Assembly (NCBI GenBank): GCA_937936805.1
Contig: CALDDP010000223.1
Location: 1-37,604, forward strand
Length of the DNA stretch: 37,604 nt
Direction: 5' to 3'
Source of the DNA: an uncultured Gammaproteobacteria bacterium
GTDB lineage: Bacteria > Pseudomonadota > Gammaproteobacteria > GCA-001735895
The translations under genes and the position numbers were made by a program. This document shows, piece by piece, positions 1 through 8,172 of this stretch. The notes below the pieces were generated by a model. That model worked only from the letters and a program-made list of their open reading frames with translations, was not told the DNA's origin and did no database searches. Position 1 is the first letter of the stretch. Each line of letters begins with the position of its first letter.

Positions 1-1791
1 CTGCAATAACACCTCGTCGGGATTTTTGCTGTCGCGGTAAGCGTTCAGGCTTGCCCGGATTACGTCGAATCCCCAGCGCTGCTCGATGAATTCGAACACC
101 AGCGAGGCCTGAAAATAAGAATGCATTACCTGTTCCGGGTAGGCGGGTCGAACAAACCCATTGTTCAACTGGCTGACCGGCAACAGACGTCCGTCCAGAT
201 AGGCGAGCAGAAAATCGGGGCTGACATCGCCCCCCCAACCGGGACGGGCAATCCGTTCCTCGTAGACCGCGAGCCCTTCGCTGAACCAGCGCGGCACCCG
301 GTTGTTGGTCATCGACAGATGGAATACGTGGGCGAGCTCGTGCCACAGCGTGGAACCCCAGTTAAAAGCGCCGCGCGGGCGCGCCGCGGGTGAATCCATC
401 GCCACCACCGGTCCGAAGCAGACGCCGAGCAGCCCGACGCCGGCCAGGCCGACCGAGCGTACGGAAAAATCGGCATGATCCGGATACAGTTCGATGCGAA
501 TCGGCTGACCGGGTTGGTGCCGATAACGCGTTTTCATGCGCTGATAAGCCTGCGTCGCGAGATCGCGAATATACTCGCCGAGCAGCGCGTTATCCTGGTC
601 GTGCAAAACGATGCTGAAATTACCCTGGTCGGTCTGCACGTAACTATTGAAGGTATCCGCGAGCTGCAGCGTGTTTTTAATCCAGACATTGTATGGATCC
701 CCGGTGAAGGAGCGTTCCAGGCTGGCTCGCCCGGCCTCGATCTGCCCCAGCCTCAACTGATTCATGCCGAGCAGTCCGTAACCTCGCCATGACTGCGGAT
801 CCAGCTCTACCGCGCGTTGGGCAAATATTTCGGCATCCTGGTATAGCCTGTTTTGCGCCGCCAGCTCCGCCAGCGTGGCGTAGAATTCTGCATAGCGCGG
901 ATTCAGCTCCATGACCTGTTGCTCTATGACTTCGAATTGTGCCGCGTTGCGTTGGAGATGATTGATTGCACCGAGCATGGTCAGAGCCTCGAGCGACACC
1001 GGGTTGACCTCGAGCGCAAGTTCCGCCTCGTGCCTGGCGTCGCTATATTGCTCCAGTTCGATAAACAGTCGCGCCAGGAAAACCCGCGCCGGCACGAGGT
1101 GCGGGTTGATCAATAATGCTTGCAGCGCGGTCGTCGAAGCCTGCGATGAATAATCGAAGTGCTGGCTACGCGCCAGCCCCAGCAGCGCGCGAGGATGCTC
1201 GTCGTTGATGGCAAGCACATCCTTGAACAGTGCCGTTGCTTCCTGGTTATTGTATTTTTCCAGCAGCAGCTCGCCCAGTGCAATACCCGCGTCCAGGAAT
1301 CCCGGGTCCTTGCTGCTGGCCTGATCGAACAAGCGTACCGCCTCCTTGAACAGCTGTGGATCGGATCGGCCCAGCTGGCGCGTGGCGCTGGCAATCGCAA
1401 ACAGGTCGCGCGCGCTCAGGCTTGTTTCGCTTTGATAGGCTTGCCGTATATCGCGCCACAGGGTTTCTGCGGCTTCCCATTCACCCCGCTGCCAGTGAAT
1501 CTCGGCCAGCTTGAGTTGCGCCATCAAGCGGTCGGGACCGCCAGACTCCAGCGCCTCGCGGAAGCGCGCGGCCGCGGTCTCCAGCTCTCCCGTTTGCAGC
1601 CGAAGCTCGCCAAGCTGGTTCAGCAGCAGGCTATCGCCCGGCGCCGCCACAAGTTCGCTCTGGGCGCGTTCGATTGCGGCCGGGTATTCGCCAGTCAGGC
1701 GCAATGCCTGGATTTGATCCTGGCGCGAGTCGGTGGCCGCGTAACCGGGTTGGATAAGGCCAAGCAGAACCAGTGTGAACAGATATTTCAC
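1..1791 (-). CDS. TPR-repeat protein with C-terminal HExxH peptidase (peptidase MA-like), 3' end outside window
   Basis: The reading frame is open to the window edge, so 597 residues are visible and the C-terminus is missing. I place the start at a GTG directly after the TAA of the upstream gene, with an AGGAAAG ribosome-binding site just before it. The first ~18 residues form a signal peptide ending near GYA. Most of the protein is a run of helical TPR-type repeats with Leu/Ala spacing and motifs such as PRALLGLA and NPRYAEFYATLAEL. Around residues 483-490 lies WHELAHVF, an HExxH zinc site, followed about 20 residues later by SEGLAVYEE, which supplies the Glu expected of gluzincin peptidases such as the peptidase MA family. 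It is probably a periplasmic metallopeptidase or a chaperone-like relative. It is the last visible gene of a tightly packed operon. The fold assignment is good; the substrate is unknown. Confidence 0.8.
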   Translation of the reverse strand, partial: MKYLFTLVLLGLIQPGYAATDSRQDQIQALRLTGEYPAAIERAQSELVAAPGDSLLLNQLGELRLQTGELETAAARFREALESGGPDRLMAQLKLAEIHWQRGEWEAAETLWRDIRQAYQSETSLSARDLFAIASATRQLGRSDPQLFKEAVRLFDQASSKDPGFLDAGIALGELLLEKYNNQEATALFKDVLAINDEHPRALLGLARSQHFDYSSQASTTALQALLINPHLVPARVFLARLFIELEQYSDARHEAELALEVNPVSLEALTMLGAINHLQRNAAQFEVIEQQVMELNPRYAEFYATLAELAAQNRLYQDAEIFAQRAVELDPQSWRGYGLLGMNQLRLGQIEAGRASLERSFTGDPYNVWIKNTLQLADTFNSYVQTDQGNFSIVLHDQDNALLGEYIRDLATQAYQRMKTRYRHQPGQPIRIELYPDHADFSVRSVGLAGVGLLGVCFGPVVAMDSPAARPRGAFNWGSTLWHELAHVFHLSMTNNRVPRWFSEGLAVYEERIARPGWGGDVSPDFLLAYLDGRLLPVSQLNNGFVRPAYPEQVMHSYFQASLVFEFIEQRWGFDVIRASLNAYRDSKNPDEVLLQ

Positions 1792-2766
1792 TTAACTTTC
1801 CTGTGCCCTGATTTCCCGGCTGAGCAGGGCAAGGTCGACCAGTAATTGTTCCAGTCGGGTGTAATAGTCGACCCGGATGAGGCTCTCGCGCTGACGCTTC
1901 AGGTCGCTGATCGCCTGTTCGAGGTTCTGTTTACGCTGCATCATCTCGACCAGCTGTGCGGAAGCGCCGAGCTCCAGCGACGGTGGCTGCTGCAGGTAGA
2001 CGCGGTTCGCCAGTGCGCCGTCGGCGGCGAACTCGCCCGGATCCCGGCTGCCCTCGCCATCGCCGTTATCGTCCAGCAGGGCGTGCTCGGTGGACAGTTG
2101 TTTTTCGTTATCGTAGGCGCGCCGGGTCTCGCGGCGCGCAAACACGAATGCCTCCAGCATCGATATCCGTTCGTCCTTGTCCATGTCCGCGCCGTCTTCA
2201 GCAAAGGCGGCGACGAAGTAATCGCCGAAAAGCGTTGCGTAGTACTCACGGCCGCTCGATGTGGCCGTTATTACAATGCGCCTGTCCCCGGAGAGCGCGT
2301 TGATAAATGGTCCGCTGGCGGACGCCGTGTTGACGATGACGAGCAGCTGATTCTCCAGCCCGGACAGGGCTGCGGCGAGTTCCATTGCGGAGATATCCGG
2401 GCCCGGCAGGTTAAAGGCCGCGCTGTCGCCGCGGGGGTTACCGTGGCCGATCAGGATTACGAAAACGCGGTCATCGACCTGCGTCCTGGCGCCGATTTCC
2501 CGTAACGCCTGCAGGATCGTCGTTTTGTCCGAAACGCGATGCGATCGTGACGTATCCGGCAACGCCGTCTCGCTCAACAAGGTGATATTGCTATCATCGA
2601 TGCCGGCCGCGATGGCGGATTCGTACATGCGCGCCGCCCTGGCCGCAAACAGCTCGCGATAGGCGTCGACCCCGCCGATCCCGCTGATAATCAGCAGATG
2701 ATGTTGCGCCGCCTGCGCCAATGGAGTCGCGCATAGCCAGAGCAGAATAATGACGTTCAGCTTCAT
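1792..2766 (-). CDS. Secreted caspase-like (clan CD / C13-like) protein with Ser at the Cys position
   Basis: The protein has 324 residues. The ATG at 2766 overlaps the stop of the upstream gene (ATGA), so the two are probably translationally coupled; a longer frame upstream would destroy the signal peptide. Residues 1-20 are a signal peptide (MKLNVIILLWLC...AQA). A caspase/legumain-like fold is suggested by the strand VFVILIGHGN (His108 in GHG) and by LLVIVNTASASG (143-152). The latter sits where active members have a Cys in a pattern like S-A-C-x-S-G; here that position is Ser149. There are Asp-rich segments (DMDKDER, DDNGDG), possibly calcium-binding, and a C-terminal coiled coil (about 270-322). 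The family assignment is from motif pattern only. The protein is probably a catalytically changed or inactive relative acting in the periplasm with its operon partners. Confidence 0.7.
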   Translation of the reverse strand: MKLNVIILLWLCATPLAQAAQHHLLIISGIGGVDAYRELFAARAARMYESAIAAGIDDSNITLLSETALPDTSRSHRVSDKTTILQALREIGARTQVDDRVFVILIGHGNPRGDSAAFNLPGPDISAMELAAALSGLENQLLVIVNTASASGPFINALSGDRRIVITATSSGREYYATLFGDYFVAAFAEDGADMDKDERISMLEAFVFARRETRRAYDNEKQLSTEHALLDDNGDGEGSRDPGEFAADGALANRVYLQQPPSLELGASAQLVEMMQRKQNLEQAISDLKRQRESLIRVDYYTRLEQLLVDLALLSREIRAQES

Positions 2767-5027
2767 GCCACGCCCCGCCACCGACGATACCACCACTCGG
2801 CACCTAACAGGGTGACGAGTAGCAGGAACACAACCGGCATATCCCATAACTCGAGGCGCAGCAGGGTGCGCGATCCACGCGGATTACTATCCAGGGCGTT
2901 GACCAGTTTGCCCATACCCTGTGGTCTGAAAAAGCTGCCGTTGGATTCGTCTGCAATCCGACGCAACAGCTTTTCATTCATCTCCGAATTGAAGTATTCG
3001 TTGCCTTCACGGGTCACCAGCAAGCGCGTGTCGGCACTGCGGTGCACTTGTCCAGCTTCTTCAAGTTCCACGTGCACCAGGTAATCCCCGGGTTCGTCAA
3101 CCGACAGTTCTGCTGCGTAGGCACCTGGCTGGGAGGGGTGTGGTTGCAGGCGTATCGTCTGTTCACCACCGTCCGACGCGGTCAGCACTGCTCGCGGCCG
3201 TGCCGCGTGCTGTTCGCTAAAATCACTGCGCAATACCTCGCTGCGCAGCTTGATCACGCCGCCGACATGAATTTTTCCTGCTGAAAGGTCAAGGCTCAAG
3301 CGCTGCGGTACGCTTTCGGCCAGCCAGCGCAGCATTTGCCGCCACAGCAGTTCGTGGGTCTGATCTTCGAGATCGATTTCGTGGTGCATTTGCCAGAGCC
3401 ATGAATTCTGTACCGGAAACGCGATCACCTTGCCGCGGCCGTAGCGATGCCAGGCCATGGCCACGTAGGGATCCTCCTGACCATTAACCGGGCTGCTCAA
3501 CAGCAGCGTCGCACCGGGTTTGACTCGCCGAATCGGGTTGACCATGGTTAGCGGTGGCAGCGTCAGCCAGCGCGCGATCGATTTTTCGCTGTTGTCGGCG
3601 ATCATCAGCGCCGGGTGGACCCAGGCCGCATCGGTTGGCCGAATCTTGATCGGGCGGTTGAATTCCGGCTCGGCCTGAACCGGCATGACCACGGGAGATA
3701 TGCCATGCAGCGCGGAATCGCGATAGCCTCCTTCGGTGAAGGCATGACGGCCGCCGAGCATGAGCAGGCCACCCCCGCGCTCGCTGACAAACTCGACGAT
3801 CATATCCTGCTGCTCACGACTCAATAATGAGTTTTCGACGCTGCCCAGGATGATGGCGTCGTAGGAAAACAGTTCGTCCCGGGTTATCGGAAAGCCGTTG
3901 CGCAGCTCCTCGCTGGATTCGATACCCACCCGGTAATACTTCGCGTCGGCGGTTCTGATCAATCCGGTAACGCCCAGGTTGTCGTCGTCGGCAACCGCGC
4001 GACGGACGAATTTCAACTCGAAACGGGGTTCGCCCTCGTAGTAGAGAATCCGGATTTTACGGTCATCCACCGTCAGCATGGCCTGCTGGCTGTTGTTGCC
4101 GGCGATTGCCTCATCGGCCATTGTGGTCAGGCGAAACTCGAGCTGCCGCGCCCCGGACTCCTCGGTAGCAAGCGGGATTCGAATCGACTGCATGCCGGGT
4201 TTGAGTCGTAGCTGTTGCCGGTGCAGAATTTGACTGTCGTCCTCGATCGTGAGTTCCACCTGCAGGTCGTCGTATCCATGCTGCTTTATGGAAACATCCG
4301 CCATCACCCGGCTGCCGTTCACAACCGCGTCGGGTAACTTGACGCGGCTGATTTCGATATCGCGCGTGTAGCGACTCTCACCCAGGCCGATGCTGTATAC
4401 CGGAATACCCGCCGACTTAAGGGATAACAGCGAGGCGTCCAGTGGCTCATCCGGTTGCACTGCGCCGTCGCTAATAACCACCAGTCCGGCGAGTGGCTCA
4501 CCCTGCAGGCTTGCCTGGGCGAAGTCCAGCGCCCGGGTCAGATCGCTGTCGCCGTCGTTGAAGTCGAGTGCGGCGATGTCGGGGATCGCCTTGGTTTCGG
4601 CGCCGAACTTGAACAGGCGCACGTCGAAGTCCTGTTGCAGGTCGCGCAGCAGGTCTCCGGATTCGGCGTCGAACTGTTGCCGGATAAAATCACTGCGTGC
4701 GTTTTGATCCGGGCCCTTTAGTTGCATGCTGATCGAATTGTCGAGCAAAATTCCGACCACGCCTGGTTGTTGCATCTGCGTGGTGACTTCGAGTAGCGGT
4801 TGCGACAGGCTGAAGATGATCACGCTTAGCGACATGCCGCGTAGCAACGAGATTGTCATCCTGTCCCGGCTGCGGGTGCGCCCTTGCAGCCTGAAGTAGC
4901 CCAGCACGACGAAGGCAAGCACCGCCAGGCTTGCTGGCAACAGCGCCAGTTGCCACCAGGGCAGGGCGGTTATCAACTTGCCCTCTGCAAAATATTCGAC
5001 GGGGTACTTGAACAGGAATTCGAACAT
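2763..5027 (-). CDS. Membrane protein with VWA domain and glutamine amidotransferase-like domain
   Basis: This 754-residue protein has two N-terminal membrane helices (about 24-45 and 58-80), a large extracytoplasmic part and one C-terminal helix (about residues 730-748). After the second helix lies a von Willebrand A domain whose MIDAS begins LLDNSIS (Asp96, Ser98, Ser100) and continues with VVISDGA. The middle contains a class I glutamine amidotransferase-like segment (YDAIILGSVENSLLS, GGGLLMLGGRHAFTEGGY) without an obvious catalytic Cys elbow, as is usual for this membrane family. The C-terminal part is rich in beta strands. Relatives sit in MoxR ATPase/DUF58 clusters thought to act in envelope stress or chaperone functions. 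The stop overlaps the next start by 4 bp, and the gap to the upstream DUF4159 gene is 19 bp, so this is one operon. The exact function is unknown. Confidence 0.85.
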   Translation of the reverse strand: MFEFLFKYPVEYFAEGKLITALPWWQLALLPASLAVLAFVVLGYFRLQGRTRSRDRMTISLLRGMSLSVIIFSLSQPLLEVTTQMQQPGVVGILLDNSISMQLKGPDQNARSDFIRQQFDAESGDLLRDLQQDFDVRLFKFGAETKAIPDIAALDFNDGDSDLTRALDFAQASLQGEPLAGLVVISDGAVQPDEPLDASLLSLKSAGIPVYSIGLGESRYTRDIEISRVKLPDAVVNGSRVMADVSIKQHGYDDLQVELTIEDDSQILHRQQLRLKPGMQSIRIPLATEESGARQLEFRLTTMADEAIAGNNSQQAMLTVDDRKIRILYYEGEPRFELKFVRRAVADDDNLGVTGLIRTADAKYYRVGIESSEELRNGFPITRDELFSYDAIILGSVENSLLSREQQDMIVEFVSERGGGLLMLGGRHAFTEGGYRDSALHGISPVVMPVQAEPEFNRPIKIRPTDAAWVHPALMIADNSEKSIARWLTLPPLTMVNPIRRVKPGATLLLSSPVNGQEDPYVAMAWHRYGRGKVIAFPVQNSWLWQMHHEIDLEDQTHELLWRQMLRWLAESVPQRLSLDLSAGKIHVGGVIKLRSEVLRSDFSEQHAARPRAVLTASDGGEQTIRLQPHPSQPGAYAAELSVDEPGDYLVHVELEEAGQVHRSADTRLLVTREGNEYFNSEMNEKLLRRIADESNGSFFRPQGMGKLVNALDSNPRGSRTLLRLELWDMPVVFLLLVTLLGAEWWYRRWRGVA

Positions 5028-5046
5028 GCTTCTGTCTGACGCGGCG

Positions 5047-5847
5047 CTAGTGGGTCATGCCATAGATGACGAAATTGATTCCGATTTCGAAGGCATAGGT
5101 CGAGAATTTGAGCGGGTATTCGGGATGGTCTGCCCACTCCCACGCGTCTCCAAGGTCGGTATTCCAGTTGATCAGAACCATCAGGCGGCCATCGTCGTCG
5201 AAGATGCCACGCACGTGGGGCACGATGCCGTCATACTCGTGGGTAGGCCCACCGTATTGTGCGCCCCAGCCCTGGCGAACGTTGGGTACCTGGATGACGC
5301 GATCGATGTTGTAAAACACATTAAACACGGGATGGTCAGGTGGCACCTCGACAATTGCGCGATCGGGGAAGACCAGTTGCATTTGCGTCAGGAACTGATC
5401 CCAGGCCCAACTGCCCCAGAAATCGTCGATCACCAGCAAACCGCCGGCCAACAGGTAATTTCTCAGCGCCAGCGCTTCCGCCTCGGTCAGTGACATCGAA
5501 CCTACTTCGACCGTGTATAGCAGTGGAAACTGCCGTAAGCGGGGGTCGGTCAATTCGATCGCATTGTCTGAGCCGTAGGCATCGACGACGCTGAGCCGTT
5601 TCAAGGCCACCAGGAACTGGTGATCGGCTTTCGGATAATCGATCGCCCAGCGACCGCCCTCGTCGTAATCGTCAAACTCCCCACTATAAATCCCGCGGGT
5701 AAAATAAAATTCATGCGAATTACCGGGCGGGGCCTCCGGCCCGCTGGCTGGTTGCGCCCGGTCTTCCTGCCGGGGTGACTGGGCTGCCGACAGTGCTGGC
5801 AACAGGCAGGCAATCAGCAAAAGAGCAAACGGCTTTGCGTAATTCAT
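5047..5847 (-). CDS. DUF4159 domain protein, secreted
   Basis: The protein has 266 residues. I chose the ATG at 5847 because it gives a clean signal peptide (MNYAKPFALLLIACLLPALSA); the in-frame start at 5877 would add ten polar residues ahead of it. The mature protein has the DUF4159 pattern: FYFTRGIYSGE, then RWAIDYPKADHQFLVAL, a strand-loop LPLLYTVEVGS-type segment, GGLLVIDDFWG, and a C-terminal block with a conserved-looking DLGDAWEWAD. No catalytic motif is evident. In known genomes DUF4159 genes neighbour VWA/GATase-like membrane proteins and MoxR ATPases; here the VWA partner follows 19 bp downstream, while no MoxR or DUF58 gene lies upstream. Function unknown; likely a periplasmic partner of the VWA protein. 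Confidence 0.85.
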   Translation of the reverse strand: MNYAKPFALLLIACLLPALSAAQSPRQEDRAQPASGPEAPPGNSHEFYFTRGIYSGEFDDYDEGGRWAIDYPKADHQFLVALKRLSVVDAYGSDNAIELTDPRLRQFPLLYTVEVGSMSLTEAEALALRNYLLAGGLLVIDDFWGSWAWDQFLTQMQLVFPDRAIVEVPPDHPVFNVFYNIDRVIQVPNVRQGWGAQYGGPTHEYDGIVPHVRGIFDDDGRLMVLINWNTDLGDAWEWADHPEYPLKFSTYAFEIGINFVIYGMTH

Positions 5848-5892
5848 GGTTTTTCCATCGATCCCGTGACGGCGCATGTCGTTGCAGCAGGG

Positions 5893-6432
5893 CTATTCCG
5901 GGGTGAGCACGATATCGAAACGGCCAAACATAATGGTTTCTCCCTTCACCGTGGACTCCTCCAGGAAAATAGCGGTGCCGTTTTCGTAGTGTTCGTCGAG
6001 GTTCGGGTCGCCCTTGAATAATATGCTCGTATCGAAGTACTCGAAACCATCCTGGTATACCGTCAAATGGACATGCTTGGCGCCGAAATAGTTGCCGGGT
6101 ACTACCGAACCGAACTGAAAGCGCCCTCTGGCGTCGGTCTCGAGGGTGGTCCGATAGTTTTCAGTATACTCGCCATCTCCATCTGCCTGGCGTACGGATA
6201 TCTGGACGCCGCCGAGGGGAGTGCCGTCGATACTGGTTACCCGACCGCGAATATTCATGCGTTGACCCGTATCCCCGGGTTGCCACAGATCGATCAATTT
6301 CGATTTTTTCTGTGCGCCGGAAGTCGATGTGTCGGCCTGCGCAAATATTAAATCAGAAGCGATAGCAGCGTTGGAAATCAGCGAACCTGTAATTGCCATG
6401 AACACCACCAGCCTAAATCCGTGTTTGAACAT
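5893..6432 (-). CDS. Secreted intradiol dioxygenase-like protein
   Basis: The protein has 179 residues from the ATG at 6432, which begins a signal peptide (MFKHGFRLVVFMAITGSLIS...AIAS). An in-frame start at 6561 would add 43 non-signal residues, so I reject it. The mature part matches the intradiol ring-cleavage dioxygenase fold: IRGRVTSIDGTPLGGVQISV is the opening strand pair, DARGRFQFGSVVPGNY follows, then KHVHLTV. The four iron ligands of protocatechuate 3,4-dioxygenase (two Tyr, two His) have plausible counterparts at Tyr93 (or Tyr89), Tyr115, His120 and His122. The downstream FKGDPN also fits the family. The protein is shorter than cytoplasmic catechol dioxygenases and is exported, so the real substrate is unclear. 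It sits 45 bp upstream of the DUF4159 gene and may open that operon. Confidence 0.72.
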   Translation of the reverse strand: MFKHGFRLVVFMAITGSLISNAAIASDLIFAQADTSTSGAQKKSKLIDLWQPGDTGQRMNIRGRVTSIDGTPLGGVQISVRQADGDGEYTENYRTTLETDARGRFQFGSVVPGNYFGAKHVHLTVYQDGFEYFDTSILFKGDPNLDEHYENGTAIFLEESTVKGETIMFGRFDIVLTPE

Positions 6433-6475
6433 TTCAGGTCCTCGTCGAGCAGTAGAAGCTGAAAAATATACACTA

Positions 6476-6494
6476 TTTATCCTGACTGGATAAA
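6476..6494. promoter_or_regulatory. Inverted repeat TTTATCC-TGACT-GGATAAA
   Basis: Seven-base arms flank a 5-base spacer, about 44 bp upstream of the start of the secreted intradiol-dioxygenase-like gene (minus strand). A TATATT box lies between the repeat and the gene. The central 11 bases TCCTGACTGGA recur at 8051-8061. The size and position fit an operator; the regulator is unknown. Confidence 0.4.
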
Positions 6495-6631
6495 GCAACG
6501 AAAGGTCAATTGCATCTTTTTCGAGGCAGCATGTGCAGGCCGGTGGCGGGTAAGAAGACATCTAAGTCTTTGTTATAACGGTATTTCTGCTGATCATTGC
6601 GGTTTGGTAAGAACCGCGTTATGCCAGATGC

Positions 6632-7798
6632 CTACCTACCATGGCTTATTGCCCTTTCAATAATCGATTGAATCTCCGCCACCGAAGCCACGCGCGGATT
6701 GGTAGTGGCAGCGCTGTCCTGGATGGCCTTTTCCGCGATCACCGCGGCACAGTCGGCCGGTACGCCGATGTCGGCCAGGGTTAGCGGAATTCCGAGAGAG
6801 TCGAGCATTTCGCAGACAGCACGGTAAAAGCCATCGAAGGATTTATCCCCGACGTCCATCGCGTCGCACATCTGCGGGATCTTGTCGGCGATTGATTGCG
6901 CGTTAAATTTCAGTACCGCGGGCAGCACGATGGCATTGGTCAGGCCGTGGTGGGTGTCGTACTCGGCACCGACCATGTGGCTGATGGCGTGCACCATTCC
7001 GAGGCCCTTCAGGAACGCGATACCGGCGAGACAGGAACCGGTCAGCATGCCACCCCGGGCTTCGATGTGGCCGGGTTCATTCACCGCTGTGGGCAACCAG
7101 GTGTTGATCAGGCGCAGGCCCTGCAGCGCGATACCGTCGCACATCGGGTGAAATCCCGGCACGCAGTAGGCCTCGATCGCGTGCACCATCGCGTCACAAC
7201 CGGTCCAGGCGGTAAGATTTGCCGGCAGGCCGACAGTAATCTCGGGATCGAGCAAGGCCAGCACCGGTTTCAACTGCGGATGCCAGGTGCAGAATTTCAT
7301 CTTGCGCTCAAGCTCGGTGATCATTGCCGTGCCCTCGGTTTCGGCGCCTGTGCCCGCGGTGGTGGGAATACAGATTAGCGGTGGGAAGGGCTTTTCCTTG
7401 CTCATGTCCGGTGGGGTTCGTTCGAACTCGAAGGCCCACAGGTCGATATCGTTGGTGGCTACCGTCGCGATTGCCTTGCCGCCATCCATGCCGCTGCCAC
7501 CGCCGACGGCGACGACGCCATCGTGCTCACCCGCACGAAACATCTCGCGCCCGGCGGCTATTTCATCGTCGCGCGGATTGGGGGAGATATCGGCATAGAT
7601 ACCGCTGGGCAAGCCGTTGTCCGAGAGCGTTTGCATGATGGAGGCTATGAAAGGCAGCTCCCGGCTGCCGCGATCGGTTACCAGTAGCGGTTTCTTCATA
7701 CCGGCATCGCGACAGAAATCGGCTATCTCTGTAAGACGCCCGGGGCCATAGGCGATCGGTATTGGAAAGGTCCAGTCCTGGGCTTCAAGTATGTTCAT
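6632..7798 (-). CDS. Iron-containing (group III) alcohol dehydrogenase
   Basis: This 388-residue protein matches the usual length of Fe-ADH (PF00465) enzymes, which oxidise alcohols or reduce aldehydes with NAD(P) in the cytoplasm. The nucleotide-binding GGGSGMDGGKA lies at 99-109, and the phrase IPTTAGTGAETEGTAMI is typical. The metal site residues are visible as Asp and His in TAWTGCDAMVHAIEAY and two later His in GMVHAISHMVGAEYDTHHG. It is divergent from the betaine-type ABC importer across 374 bp. Fe-ADHs occur in osmolyte pathways (for example DddB in DMSP degradation), so 3- or 4-carbon hydroxyacids or aldehydes are reasonable substrates, but this is inference. A 69-codon frame directly upstream overlaps its start (ATGA) and is probably not a gene. 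Confidence 0.9.
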   Translation of the reverse strand: MNILEAQDWTFPIPIAYGPGRLTEIADFCRDAGMKKPLLVTDRGSRELPFIASIMQTLSDNGLPSGIYADISPNPRDDEIAAGREMFRAGEHDGVVAVGGGSGMDGGKAIATVATNDIDLWAFEFERTPPDMSKEKPFPPLICIPTTAGTGAETEGTAMITELERKMKFCTWHPQLKPVLALLDPEITVGLPANLTAWTGCDAMVHAIEAYCVPGFHPMCDGIALQGLRLINTWLPTAVNEPGHIEARGGMLTGSCLAGIAFLKGLGMVHAISHMVGAEYDTHHGLTNAIVLPAVLKFNAQSIADKIPQMCDAMDVGDKSFDGFYRAVCEMLDSLGIPLTLADIGVPADCAAVIAEKAIQDSAATTNPRVASVAEIQSIIERAISHGR

Positions 7799-8172
7799 GG
7801 CAGTAACTTTGTTTCCTCAAGTTTTACGCTAGTTTGGTTTGCTAGCAACCTGATTCCGTTGAGATATGCGGGATCAGAATGCATTGAATCATGGAGTGTT
7901 AAGCGGAGCCCGATTTCCCGCCAGGCGAGTAAACCCTGCCGCGACAAACGGAACCAGCAGGTCATAACAGGTCGGATAATCCTGTGCTTTAGCAGCTGGA
8001 GCATTCAAAATTCGTTATTTATATGCTGTTTTATGAGGTATTATTCGGGTTCCTGACTGGAAATATAAGCTTATATTCGTAAACATAATACGTTTTTAAT
8101 AATAATTTTTGTTTCAACAGCGCGGGTTTGTCACAATCCGCGTTAATAATAAAACCCGAGGAGCAAATGCTA
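7799..8172. promoter_or_regulatory. Divergent control region between alcohol dehydrogenase and ABC importer genes
   Basis: No convincing gene lies in these 374 bp. The right half (about 8005-8120) is strongly AT-rich, as expected for the importer promoter. It holds a perfect 16-bp palindrome AATATAAGCTTATATT at 8062-8077 and, just left of it, TTCC-TGACT-GGAA (8050-8062), whose core matches the repeat at 6480-6490. A second inverted repeat, CGCGG...CCGCG, spans 8121-8142 in the leader. The ribosome-binding site GAGGAG is at 8158-8163. Binding proteins are not known. Confidence 0.5.

Noticed and set aside
6599-6617. Hairpin GCGGTT/AACCGC after the alcohol dehydrogenase gene as a terminator
   Set aside because: The stem is only 6 bp and no T-tract follows on the minus strand; left out of the feature list.
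7795-8004. 69-codon minus-strand frame overlapping the alcohol dehydrogenase start
   Set aside because: No recognisable family, no ribosome-binding site and a composition like non-coding DNA; the ATGA overlap is probably chance. It lies in the divergent control region.
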